A DNA stretch of 64,000 nucleotides from Corella eumyota (Eukaryota; Chordata; Ascidiacea; Phlebobranchia; Corellidae): contig OY720097.1 in assembly GCA_963082875.1 (NCBI GenBank), positions 2,728,001 to 2,792,000 of the forward strand. Reading direction: 5' to 3'. Positions within the stretch are counted from its first letter, which is position 1, and every line of letters starts with the position of its first letter. The position numbers and the translations under genes were made by a program. This document shows, piece after piece, positions 1 through 35,332 of the stretch. A model generated the notes under the pieces. The model saw only the letters and a program-made list of their open reading frames with translations, ran no database searches and was not told the origin of the DNA.

Positions 1-2481
1 GTAACAACATTTTTCTTAATTAAAAAAAAGGAATAATTACATTAATATACTACTAAAGTTAGATAAAAAGGAGTATAATAAAGGCATTTACGTATTTGTA
101 ATCTACCGTTTGTTTTAATATTTTTAAGTTACCTGTTGACTTCCAAGGACAAAAATTAAGATTGTGAACAGAAAATTTGATGAAAACATTTTTTAATAAA
201 ATCCGCTAAGGTGGTTGACCTGGTTAAAATATTTCAGCCCGTGGTCTGAATATATAAGTCCAGTTTTTAAATGCAATCCTCTCGGGATAATATCATAACA
301 GTAAAGTGAAACTTTGGTCCGTTTTGTAAAATAAAGCAGCTGTTGATTTTATCGTTAAAAACTTTGCTTAATTCGCTAAAAAGGTAAACAAAATGTTAAA
401 GATTAAAAATTTTTACTAAAAATAACTATTAGTATATTAGATCTACTTTTCTAGTATTAAAATTGATGTAGTTTTTTGTCTAAAAATTTTGTGATACTGT
501 ATTTAAAAATTTTCCTTAGAGCCTCGTCTAAACGCACCTTGAACTAATATAATATTTTTTCTAAGTTGCTACACTTTATTTTTATTTAATTTCACTTATA
601 CACACTCTGTAGTAAGCAGGTTTTATTCACGCGACCAAACAACGCGTGCACCATCAGAAAGTGGCACAAAAATCATCTGGGATTTCTAATGAGATTTCTT
701 ATCGCGTTCTTTTTTCTTTTTTATGCCCGGCGCCGATTCCTTTCTACTCGCTTTTTTCTCTTAGCGACAATAGCAGTTTTAGGGACCATAGAATACCTAA
801 TGATTTCCTTCAAACTTTTCTATTGACATTTCTGTTTAGTAATTATTTGTACTTTATCAAATTCTGCAAGTTTTAATTTATTTGCTAGAGGTTGCTACAA
901 AGTAATTAATTACCTATGCTTAAGCGTGTGTTAGAATATAATTTCTGTTAATTATTAATTAAATAATACAACAAAGCATCCATTATAAAAATACATTTAA
1001 TAATGTAAATACTTTAAGTGCAAGTCCATATGTAAACTACATACTTGATAATTATAAACCCTATATAAATATACTTTATCTTAACTTGTCTGTTATGGTA
1101 TTTGTATATTACTATAAGCTATAGAAAACAATATTCTGTAAATCTCTCGAATGTGTTTTCTTAGAAACTTAAACACCTTTTAAAACTAAACCTTACTATA
1201 AGACGTGGCAGAACGCCAAGACAAACTCTGCTAATGCCTTTACTACATTTACGCAAGTGTTTTGCCTTTAGGTTTGAAGCGAGTACTAGGCTTAGGTCTT
1301 GGTTCTACTGGCAGATGGCTCGAATACAAATGAGTTTAATTCGGGATGCGATTGGATTAAAAAGAGTTAGTAGCTCGCAGTGAATAATTGCTTAATTACA
1401 AGTGCATACTGGGGCATTGTTTACAAGCAAATTGTGCATGTAGACGTCTACAGCCATAGCATATAGGTTGCAGACAGGCATAGACAACGGACATTACCCA
1501 AAATATACGAAACTGTCTGACACCTAATGTTTATGCATTGTAGAAAACGTATCACCCGAACACAATAGCACATTAGGGTGCTTTGCTATTGTGTAAGGTA
1601 ATTTACAAGGTTCATTACTATTTTATAACGTCCCACAGTGTTATTACTTAACAGCTAGGTTTGCTAATTTAATGGTTATCTCATTAACTTTCAAATATCT
1701 ATTATGCTCCCACAAAATTCTGAGCGTGTACAAACTTAATTAATTTTCCAACTTCGTGTAATATCTACGGAAATTTAGTTTAATATTTAATTCATGTAAT
1801 TATTTAATATAAAAATCGAAATTAAGCCATGTCTGCAAAGAATTTAATAAATGTAAAATAATAAAAATTAATACCAATTATTGAATATATAAATGTTGCA
1901 AAGATTTAGATGTTGGCTGCATAATTTTGCATTTTTATTACTTATTTCGATATGAGAGCTTGCCGAAAAATTGCGTGAAATTAAGATTAGTCGATATTGA
2001 TTAATAGTTTAATAATATAAAGATTTCATGCTAATTCGGAGCTTAATTAATTATAACCGAATTGGGAATCGTAAAAATTTTTAAATCTTACAGCACCGCC
2101 TATATTGAAATACCAAATCAAACACAGTTTAACTTTAATACATAATAAATTATATTTTAATTTGTTTTTTGAAATCCAATTTTAATTAAAAAAATGCATT
2201 TGAAAACAAAATATATGTCATATGCAAATTTATATTATTTTTGGTCCTTAATAGTAATTATATTACGTTGCTTAAGTTTTGGTCAACACATTAGTATTTG
2301 AAATATAAAAATTTTGGATTTTGCTCATTTTTACTTCGAGGTTAAATGTTAACGTTAATCATGTTAGTTTTACACTACATGAATATAACAAATAGCACGA
2401 CAGATGACCGCTCCTGCAAAGCGTGTAACAGGGTTTTCATATATGGGCATGTAAACATTGATCTAAACTTTAACTTTACAG

Positions 2482-2555
2482 CGAGAATTCGACTCGCTTT
2501 GCACTGCGCAGCTGGCCCCGCTAGAAGTCCTGTTTGCGTATAAAAATTTGCACAG
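2482..2555 (+). other. exon-like island (speculative)
   Basis: A 74-nt GC-richer segment sits between a good acceptor (ctttacag) and a good donor (CACAG followed by gtaaag). One frame is open throughout and reads ...CTAQLAPLEVLFAYKNLH..., whose spacing of Q, L, L-E and F resembles homeodomain helix 1. No partner exon with the helix-3 WFxNRR signature was found nearby, so this could be chance or a decayed exon. Confidence 0.12.
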
Positions 2556-5500
2556 GTAAAGGCAGCTGCCGTTCCCTAACTTGTTGTATACTAATTATTC
2601 ACGGGCCTCTCTATCTTCCAAGTATCGTAGACGCGTGCCTTTATTACATAGTATACACTGCACGAGTCTCGCTCCCGTACTCGAAAAGTGCTTTGTTTGT
2701 TTAACAAAAGACAGCAGGCGATTGTCTCTTAACCCGCGGGGCAAACGACGCCCGGCATAAGGCTCTTTCTTACCATTTAATAATGCGATTTAAAGGAATG
2801 ATATTTATCGAATTAATGTTGAATAATTAACAATTCTAACTTTTCAATGGCGCGCACAATTCAGGTAATTGCGATAAATACATAAAGCTCTGTTACTCGA
2901 TTAGCGCGATTAGAATCTCTCGTTGGCGCGTGCTCGGTTGTTTTACGATTATGACGCCATCTGGTCCTATTCACGTGACCCAAAATAACAAAACGAACTG
3001 TAGGCCAAACGTTATACAATGTAGTAAAGAATCACTGGGTATATATGAACAATATTTGTTAAAATGGATATACTCTTGCGTGATTTTTAACTTTAAAAAC
3101 TAATTAAACAAAATTAATTAATTTTAGCTTCGAAAATTGGTAAATTATTTATTTTCCAAAGAATTTTAAAACTGATTTATTTCATTGATTTCTTACCTAA
3201 AATTTAATGTAAAGATATTACCATTTTTCTTATTATCATCGATATGTATTACAGTTTAACTTTAAAAATGATTCATTATTGCGGTTTTATTTTATCACAA
3301 ATAGCTACATTAACAAGATAACTTCTAAATCGACACAACCCAGAGTCGAAATCGGAAACGCCCCCTTTATAACAATAGAAACGCCAGAACAGAATAGACA
3401 GTGTATGCTGTTATATGGACCATGTGTATTAACCTATTTAAAGAAAAACTTGCACAAAAGATTGGTTGGTTAGTGTTTCTGTGTGTAGTAAATGTAACGC
3501 GATAGTTTTTCTTGTACTAAAATACACCATAACATATTCAAGCGATTATTATTGATGCATTTGTCTTAAATTACAAGTAGGAATTTGATTAATGTAAAAA
3601 CGTCATGGTATATATATAGATTAGCGCTATTAATAGCTATTTACAAAGGGCAACCTTAACCTTCATAAAACATGTTTTGTTATGTAATTTTACTTTGTAT
3701 TGCTTCTTACAATCGCTTTTTTATCGGTAAAAATGATCTAAAATCGCTTTACAAAACTCGCAAATCCTTGAAAAAAAGCAATAAATATTTAATAAGAAAC
3801 TCAGTGCACTGTCCTTCATTATAAAGATATCCTTAGCATCATACAAGCATTATAAAATTGTCCTTATTAATATATTATGATAAACGTACATGACATTTTT
3901 AAAGCGGGAGAATATGGCATCTGTAAACAACAGACAATATTCGAAAGAATTTATATTTCGATTACTGACATGAATATTTAAATCCAGTTTTTTGTAAATA
4001 ATTTGTTCGAGCGATTTGTAACAAAATATTTTACCTATAAATTTTTAACTTAAGTTTTTTAGATAAAAAAATAGATAAGGTCCAACGCTGTAACATATAC
4101 AAGTATTTATTTTTTGTTTGTGTATATTTTTGTCACTTTAGTAAAAATATATATTTATAAATAATTTCTATAAAAAAAAAATGTTTTTTTAAATCTAAAA
4201 TATATTATAAAAATTTTTGTGGTAAAGCGCCATCTATCTGCAACTTAATTTTAACTAAATAACTTTATTTGCAAAAAAAAAAAAAAATGTTGTTGTTTTA
4301 AATATCAAATTCTATAAAAAAAGTTTTGTAATTTTTCTAGCCTATTTAAACGTAAAATAATCTTCATATTTTAACTTTTGAAACTAGAGTAAATTGGCCA
4401 AAAATATTAAAACTAATACTAATGTTTCACCTAAATTCCAATTGAGCTACATTTATTTTTTCTAGTTATTAAATTACCATGTCACGCAATTGTATTTGCT
4501 AATAAAAACGTAATAATTGATATTCAATAAAACCTATTAAGTATTTTAATTTCTACGTAATCTACATTGTTCTAAAAACTAGTTTATAGATTTAAAAAAC
4601 CTGCTCCCTTTTTAACTATAAGTATTACAATAATCTCTCTAAGCTAAGACGTTTAATAAACCCAATTCGTTCTATTACAACGTGGGTATAATTTCACTTT
4701 AGAAGTCTTTGCACACACGCGTTCTTGTTAAATTGAAGAGTCGTTTCCTGTTTTCTCCTAGCAGGCGACCAATACTCGGCAATCGTACATGCGATTATTG
4801 TTTTCGCCACGCGTTATTTACAATTAAACAACTTCTGCCAGCGACGTACAGGTGGTGTCGAGTTAAGGCTTATAAGCAAATTAATTCTAAGCTATAAGGG
4901 AAGATTTATATTCACGGTATATTACACTCAGTCCCCAGAGTTAACAATTTTTACCTAATGTTTTAAAAATGTCACTACTCATTAATTAAAAAATATGTTT
5001 ACTAAATTTAATTTGCTTACCGTTAGTGCCTTAATTACAACAAATCAACTGATTTATATTTACACAATATATACAAACCTTTTCTAAAAAATCTTGAAAT
5101 TTTATTTTAATTTTATTATTAACAATACTTCTTAAATAATTCGATTTTTCTAGAATTTACCCATTATTAACGTACTCTAACTTGGTTGATTCTATTGCCT
5201 ATATGGCAAATGATTAATATATTTGTTGAACTATTGTTATGACGTAATGTTACTGTACATAGCAACACAAGAATTAATCAACATTTGTTATCATGTTTAA
5301 ACTACAGTATTTAAATTAATTAATCATTTACTGTTTACATAACCCCCTACTATTAGAATTAAATAAATGTTTAACCGAAACCTTATAGTATTAAACTTAT
5401 AGAATACAAACTTTTCTTTAACAAGCATTTTACGTATAAAGTCCAATAAATTATTGCCTTCATATTTAATTAGGTAAAAATATATATATTTTATTTTCCT

Positions 5501-5919
5501 TTTTTTATCGTAATTTTTTTAGAAGTATATTATTTGACATGCATAATTTTTTAAATAAGCTAAAATATTGTTTTTAAGCATGCCATTTATGAGATTTGCT
5601 TTGTTTTAATTGATTATCCTTACTTCCTTAATTGTATATTGTTTGGAAATTAGTAGTAATTAGAAACTAGGATCCGAAAAAAATTGTGTTTGTCCACTAA
5701 ACATATGATTAAACATTTTAAGGTAAATATTATTATTTGCAGGTTTTTTCTTATGTAGATTCGCCCAATATGTATTCGACATATACAATATATTCTGTAA
5801 ACAATTACGATAATATAATAATAAGATTTGTTGATGGGTTTGAAAAAAATGAAAAATTTACAAACTTATCCCCTTTTTTTAACTAGTGAAGTGGCCAACA
5901 AAATTTTTTGAAGAAATTT

Positions 5920-5986
5920 AAATAAAACGTCATATAATGCTTAAATAAAACGTCAAGTAATGCTGATAAAACGTAAAATAATGCAA
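5920..5986. repeat. short tandem repeat, ~23-bp unit
   Basis: Three imperfect copies of a unit containing ataaaacgtcaagtaatgc lie head to tail, starting near 5920, 5943 and 5966. They lie just upstream of two TGACGTCA-containing segments (6005 and 6172) that resemble each other over about 30 bp. Confidence 0.6.
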
Positions 5987-6235
5987 TGTGAAACACAGAG
6001 GTTATGACGTCATTTTAGCCCAAAAACTGATAATCAAAATACGTAATTTCGTCAAATAAAGCTTCAGTTGACCCTTCATCTTCTTTGTGCCAACTTCTAG
6101 TTAGCATCATTTAATTGCAAATTAAATTTACTTCAAGAATGGGGCAATAAAAATGTTGCACACAGGGGTTGTGACGTCATTTTCGCAGGGGTAATCACCA
6201 ATAAAAAAATTTTATAAGTATTCAAAAAGAGTAAG

Positions 6236-6294
6236 TATTTATTATGTTATTAAAAAGATTGCAATTTAAAACATAACTAACTTTATATGGAAAA
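6236..6294 (+). repeat. left direct repeat flanking the minisatellite
   Basis: This segment (tatttattatgtta...aaaacataactaacttt...) recurs at 7725-7785 in the same orientation with only a few differences. The pair brackets the minisatellite, so the 1.4-kb block may be an element with terminal direct repeats or an old local duplication. Confidence 0.65.
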
Positions 6295-6297
6295 TAA

Positions 6298-7320
6298 CTA
6301 CCTCTATAATATATGTAAAAGGGCCTCCTCTTGTGTTGTGGATAAAAGTGCCTACCTCAAAATAATAGGTAAAGGTGCCTACCTCTAAATAATAGGTAAA
6401 AAGGCCTACCTCTAAGATATTGGTAAAAGTGTCTACCTCTGAGCTATAGGTAGAAGTGCAAACTTCTGGGTTATAGGTAAAATTGCCTACCTCTAAAATA
6501 AAGGTAAAAGTGCCTACCTCTTAAGTTATGAATAAAATTGCTTACTTTCGAGTTATTGGTAAAAGTGCCCGTCTTTTGAGTTATTGGTAAAAGTGCCGCC
6601 CTCCGAGATATTGGTAAAAGTGCCTACCTCTAAAGAATAGGTAAAAGTGGTGAAAGTGCCTACCTTCTTTTAATGTATGGGTGAAAGTGCCTACCTCTGA
6701 GTTATTGAAAAAAGTTCCTACTTCTGTGTTATAGGTAAAAGTGCCTACCTCTAAATTATAGGTAAAATTTCCTATCTCCAAGTTAAAGGTTAAAGTGCCT
6801 ACCCCTGAGTTATTGATACAAGTGCTTACTTAGAGGTTAAAGTGCTTACCTCTAAGTTAAAGGTAAAAGTGTCTACATCAAAGTTATAGATTCAAGTGCC
6901 TACCTCTAAGTTAAAGGTAGAAGTGCCTATTTTATGGTTATAGATAAAAGTGGCTACCTCTAAGTTGTAGGTAAGAGTGCCTACCTTATGGTAATATTTA
7001 CAAGTGCCTACTTCGAAGTTAAAGTGCCTCCCTTTAAGTTATTAATAAAAGTGCCTCTTTTAAAGCTTAAGGTAAAAGTGCCTACTTTTTGAGTTATTGG
7101 TAAATTTGCTAACCTCAAATTATAGATAAAAGTGTCTACCTCTAGATAAAAGTGCCTTGTCTTTAGCAAAGTTTTAAAGACAAGTGACTACCCTGAAGTT
7201 ATAAGTAAAAGTGCTTACCCCAATTAATTAAGTAAAAGAGTTTGCTTCAAAGTTATATAGAGACAAGTGCTTACCTTATAGTTATAAAAGCTAAGCCTAC
7301 TTTAAATCAAAGGTGCCTAT
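6298..7320. repeat. degenerate minisatellite, ~27-28 bp unit
   Basis: Some 35-40 head-to-tail copies of a unit with core aggtaaaagtgcctacctct followed by an AT-rich spacer run across the segment. Copies are most regular from 6330 to 6960 and decay toward 7300, with indels and substitutions. One minus-strand frame stays open over several copies (6581-6781) only because of the periodicity; it is not a gene. Unlike a CRISPR array, repeat and spacer are not separable. Confidence 0.9.
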
Positions 7321-7724
7321 CCTAAAAGATATTTACAAGGCGCCTTGCTTAAGATTAACAGTTTACAAGTTTTAGTCTACCTTAGAGTTTTGCTAAAAAT
7401 TAAGGTACTGCACCTAAACAAGCATAACAAAAAATAAACACAACAACGAAACACCAAGGAAACACAAAACAAACAAAAAAGAATGAAAAAAAATAAAAGT
7501 ATCAATTTTCGTAGGTAATCAACAGTAAATATTTGGTGAATAACGACGATATTTCAATTTACCCATACTTCAAGGGTGGGTTTATTAAAGACTTCTGAAG
7601 TGATGCTTGCCTGATCCAATTTTTCCAAATTTATCTTTTGCTCAAAGTCAAGAGTTGTCAAACTTTGTTTTTCCTTTTTTTTGGAAAGTTTTTTCTTCCT
7701 TAACTTTACAGCTAAATAAACAAA

Positions 7725-7785
7725 TATTTATTATGTTAATAAAAAGATTTAGATTTAAAACATAACTAACTTTTATATGAAAAAA
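7725..7785 (+). repeat. right direct repeat flanking the minisatellite
   Basis: Same-orientation copy of 6236-6294, again beginning tatttattatgtta. It follows a purine-rich tract at 7420-7500 and closes the minisatellite block. Confidence 0.65.
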
Positions 7786-9265
7786 GTGACTTAGTTTTGG
7801 TGCACACAATGAAAACATTATTCAACTCTTTTTTATCGGGTTTAGGTTATCTTCTTAAAGGTTGGAAGGTTCCTAATAGAGTAACATAAGTTATTAAATA
7901 GTTTATTAAATTTTTTAAATCGTAATATTATTTTTATTTTACAAAAACTGAGTTTGAAGTACTTACATAAGGGTATGCACATTTTTTGACTACATATTTT
8001 TTGGAGCAATTAAGTTATAGCAATACAGCTAGAATTTAATATGTAAGAACTTTATTATATTTATTTCCATTAATAATAAATTTTTGGTAAAAAAAACTTG
8101 AAACTAAATAAAAGTTATAATAAAGTTTAATACAATCTTAAATTTTTGCAACTTGACATATGTATAGGTCGCACGTGGTAATGGTATTCTTAATAGGAAA
8201 GGGGTTTAATGTATTTAACTCTTTTGTTCAATTTATTAACCATTTTGATATATATTTAATTCATGCGATCCCCATTATCTATATAACAATCCAATAAAAT
8301 CCACAAGATATACAAATACATCGATTTTTTTTCTTGTTTTAGTTCATAACATTTTGTTACTCTTTTACAAATATGCACGAGAACGATATAGAAAAAAAAA
8401 TGTTTACTATTTTTTAAAGTTAAATCACAAAATGGTTTAACATTAGTTTTATTGATTATTTTTATCATTGAAATGTTAAGTTAGTCGTGTTATGTCTATG
8501 AATTGTCATTTTAAGTAATATTTGCAATAATTTAATTGCTGCGCTTTATATTAAATTTAACGCTTTGCTTTATTCAGTATTTGTCGCTAATTTACGTATG
8601 TAATAAAAAAACTAAGACAAAGTAGCTTCTTAGTTAATAAAAAATCGTTTAATAAACCAGCACGATGGGTGACACAACGAAGGGCAAAAAAGCAAAGTGG
8701 TATTAAGAATTTCAAATTAATAATTTATATGCTGTCAGCTAACCGGTATGGTATATATTCAAACACCAAGTACAATAAGGCAAGGTAGATGGATTGATGC
8801 CTTTTTCCGTTAGTTCTTATTACAGTAAATCAATCGCACATAAATTTAAAAAGACGTTACCACTAAATTCGATATAAGTAATTAATCAAATTACTTTGTT
8901 ATCCACATTACTCTATGCAAGTTACCAATTTCAAAATCATTTCCGAAAGCTTGAAATCAAAAATTATAGCTAATTTATTATCTTTTATATCATACCTTTT
9001 TACCTATATTTTATTAAACTTCCCATTTGTCTTATCAAAATTTGGACATGTGAATAAAAAATTCTCACTCGTTATTCAAATTTCGAACCCCATATTATGA
9101 ATAGAGCTTCCTTTAGTTAATCGAATAGCAGATTATAGTTTAAAAATGTAATAAAAGAAGGCTGCATGCGGCCTAAATTCACTTTCAACTTGTTGAGAAA
9201 AGTAGTTTTAGTATTGTAAAAGTAGTTTTAGAAGTGTATACCCGAAAAACGCTTAGACAATTGTA
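7786..9265. other. intergenic, upstream of the cassette gene
   Basis: No coding structure seen. The last 120 bases before the ATG at 9266 contain a doubled 13-mer aaaagtagtttta (near 9200 and 9218), a GCATGC palindrome near 9163, and an AG preceded by a modest pyrimidine context at 9255-9256. The proximal promoter of the gene starting at 9266 is presumably here. Confidence 0.4.
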
Positions 9266-32189
<22,924 letters not shown>

Positions 32190-33639
32190 AGATGTGTTTG
32201 TGCAGACATTAATTTCAAACATAAAAAATTTTTAAAATATCTATTCAAGATTTATGAGTTATATGTTTGCGCTAATTATTTTACAGAAACATTTGAAATG
32301 GGAACTTTTTTAAATAAGTTGTGTAATCATGTTATTTTAACCTTCTACCTTTAAAACTAATGATGCTCTATGCTGTTAAAAAATGTTTTGTTTTTAAATT
32401 TAAATATTATGTGGTAATAATTCACCATTTTAAATCTAAATATTTCGATATTTATTGGATATAAAAATAATTTGGAGACCATTTTGACAACAAGTAGAAA
32501 AATAAGTTCCTTTTTTAATCAAATTTACTTACGCTTTAAGTGTGTAACAGTGCTTTGTTGTGTGTGTGTGTGTCTTTCCATGTGCACTAGAAATAAATAT
32601 TTTACATGGTAATCATTACTCAGATATTTAAAGTTTTTATTATTATATGTTTATTAACTTCGTACTTGGAAAATAAAGATATTACAGAATTATTCTTACT
32701 GCCTTGCACTTAGTATCTTAAGCTGAACTTATAACATAAGTCAGAGCATGTTGGCCAGTTGTAGTCTTAAAGCAATCTTGAGCCCAAATGCCTTTAAACC
32801 AAAAGTTTCGATTTACTTTGGCTTGCTGGCAGGTGATGGTATATAATACTAGTTGTATACATAAATATAACATCATTGCATTGTTGTACTTGATTGACTG
32901 TGTTGCTAAGATATATAATATGTTGTTTATTATTTACTTTGTATATTTTTATGTAAAGAAATTTTAGTTTTACCTTTTTGTTTTAGAATCCAATTAACTC
33001 TATTCCTGTTGAGTAAAATCAGCTTCAGTGTGTCAGAGTTCCAGTTTCAAGATTTATTGAAGCAAACATCACATAAACATTCTCTAGTTGGGTCTTTTAT
33101 AATGTCTCCTATTGAAAAAATGAACTATGTATGGGTTTTTTAAAATTAATAAAAAATTAAGATTATCTACTTGAAAAACGCTGTTTTCCGTCGCCATAAA
33201 TCAGTTGTAAAATAACGTTTGCAAAACACAGCACCACATTTCTGCCTGGCCTTTACCTTAAAAGAATACAATTGATATAATTTATATTAACTAATAGTAA
33301 AGTTTAAGTTGCAATTCTACACAAGGATAAGACACTTTTTTCAGCAATGTCGTTACATTATTTAACGAATTTAATTTAAGAATATTTTCCTTATAAATTT
33401 ATAGCACTGAATCATCAATAATGATTGCCTTAAAAAAAAAACAAGTCTCTCTTGATAGGAGAACACTATGTAGTTGTAAAAGTCAATACCATTTTTTCTA
33501 CTACGACATTCCTCTCCTAATAATAAACAAAAGATGTGACCCTTTAATTTCTGAATCTAACAAACTTCTTTCAATTTTTGAATTAAAACAAAAAACAAAT
33601 ACTAAATGCCTTTTAAAAATTAAGCGCGGTGTTTACTTC

Positions 33640-33966
33640 GTAGAAAGGGAGAAATAAGCAGTTGTTTGCATTGCTCAAGGTGTTTTTTTTGTTCAACCAA
33701 CTGCAAAATTACGCTGCGTTTCTTTTAAAAAAAGTTTATCTTAAAAACAAAAGTTGTAGAACTTACAGTGCCAAAAAAGGTCAACTTATAGTGTTATTTT
33801 ATTGTTGTTTTTTTAACATGTAGTTGCGTATATATGCAATACATTCATTATAATGTCGCGTTAGTGAATGAATTGGCAAAATGTAAATACAATGAGGTAG
33901 CTAAGGCGCTGCGGAAAGGTAGTAAACATGTTTACCACGATATTTTTTATATATGCAGGTTATATC
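33640..33966 (+). repeat. direct duplication, copy 1
   Basis: Copy 1 of a ~320-bp same-strand repeat whose second copy is at 34735-35040. Shared landmarks, in the same order, include gttcaaccaactgcaaaatt, tgaattggcaaa, ggtagtaaacatgttta and atatgcaggttat. The copies differ by many substitutions and small indels. Confidence 0.8.
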
Positions 33967-34734
33967 AACATAATGGAAAAACTTGTACAGGTTCTTAATT
34001 GTTTTTTTTTAATTAAAATTATAACTACAAGAAAATTAATGACAAAAGTAATAAAAATTGTCTAACTGTAAAGATTAAAAACAACAAACATTTTTCATCT
34101 CTTTTTCGATTTTTTTAAAGGCTTTTAACTTGTGTTAATATCACTTTGTAGATAGTAACTGCTTTGTTTGTTTGTTGCGAATGGTTTAAATATTAATACT
34201 GGCTATATGTGCTTGTTATGTTAAAAGTAGGTTAAAACCAAGTTTCGTATTTTTTATATTTGGTTTTGTATTTTAACTTTGTATTCAAGATTTGTTATTA
34301 TAAATTCTGATTGAATTATGCTGATTTTTGAAATGCTTAATGTATGTCGAAATTAGATTTAAAATGTTTTGAAATAAAATATAAGTTGTCTTCAGTAGCC
34401 TAATCGACCATAAACTAATGCAATGTCCTCTTAGTATTCTCATTTTGTTTTTGTTATTTCAATATTCAATTGGTAATATATCGTGCGAAGGCAGTTTAAA
34501 TTAACTTACTAAGATGTTAATGTTTTGCATTTAAGCATTAAATTGTTTTTTTGACCTGCTTAAAAACAAGTTTTTGAATTACTCAAAAACACTTTAGTTT
34601 AGAAGTTTCTTACAAACGTAAACCAATTTTAAATATGGAGTTTTACCTAATCAATATATCGTGCGAAGGTTTCATGCATTATCGAGTAACAAAACATCTA
34701 AAAAATAAACTTGTAAAATCAAAATTAGGCGCAC

Positions 34735-35040
34735 CACGTAAAAAGAGAGAAATTGGCAGTTAATTGCATTGCTCACAGCGTTTAGTTTGTTCAACCAACT
34801 GCAAAATTACGCTGCGTTTTCTGTACTCTAAAAAAAACAAAAATGGTATAACTTATAGTGCCAGAAGGTTGACTTATGGTACATTTTTATGTAGCTAAGT
34901 ATATGCAACACTTACTATAATGTCTCGTTAGTAAATGAATTGGCAAAGACATATTTAAGGCGCTACGGGTAGTAAACATGTTTAACATTACAACATTATA
35001 TTATTACAGCAGGATATCCTTTACATATGCAGGTTATCTA
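34735..35040 (+). repeat. direct duplication, copy 2
   Basis: Second copy of the block at 33640-33966, ending about 290 bp before the lipoxygenase start codon. Its position suggests that the promoter or 5' flank of the lipoxygenase was duplicated. An unannotated repeat family is the alternative. Confidence 0.8.
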
Positions 35041-35332
35041 AACATAACACAATTAATAACAATACAATTTGTCTTTTTCAATATAGTACTGATATAGTTA
35101 TGTTGACAAAGTTATTTACTGGTATTAGGAGACCATCAAATTAACAACTTTGTTTAAAAAACGTTTAGTATTTTTAAAGGCTACTGAAAAGGAAATGCTT
35201 TGTCATAACACGAAAACAAATTATAAACTTTAACATATAACATACGCCTGCAAGCAACGTTGTTTTGCAAAACATTAGCTTTGAGTATAAGCTAAATACA
35301 GATTCAAAATAGACAAGTTATAGAAAGGTAAT

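Larger units (their letters stand above)
1..6230. other. gene-poor AT-rich stretch
   Basis: No multi-exon coding structure could be built here on either strand. The open frames are short, low-complexity and without recognisable domains. Less AT-rich islands stand out at about 600-760, 1200-1540, 2390-3000 and 4690-4880. The 2640-3000 island contains a forkhead-like TGTTTGTTTAAC and a CACGTG E-box. Such islands in an AT-rich desert may be cis-regulatory DNA for a gene outside the window, but that is inference. Confidence 0.5.
32190..35332. other. intergenic, 3.1 kb
   Basis: AT-rich, with no supported gene. It contains the 3' end of the cassette gene (AATAAA at 32592 and 32672), a short TG run near 32555-32572, the diverged direct duplication described separately, and a 15-nt phrase atatcgtgcgaaggc/t seen at about 34479 and 34656. 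The open frame 33421-33657 has no domain and an AT-driven composition. Confidence 0.5.

Noticed and set aside
646-876. 76-aa open frame in the gene desert
   Set aside because: Phe/Leu/Ser-rich translation without a domain, splice partner or recognisable homology.
1561-1593. 10-bp inverted repeat cacaatagca...tgctattgtg with a 13-nt loop
   Set aside because: Short stem with no flanking duplication or coding context; compatible with chance in 64 kb.
6581-6781. Minus-strand open frame in the minisatellite
   Set aside because: Periodic translation of the ~27-bp repeat, with no start context or splice partner.
6298-7320. CRISPR-like appearance of regularly spaced repeats
   Set aside because: The setting is eukaryotic, units are contiguous and degenerate, and there are no unique spacers or cas genes.
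33421-33657. 78-aa open frame upstream of the lipoxygenase
   Set aside because: Lys/Leu-rich, AT-driven composition, overlaps the start of the duplicated block, no supporting signals.
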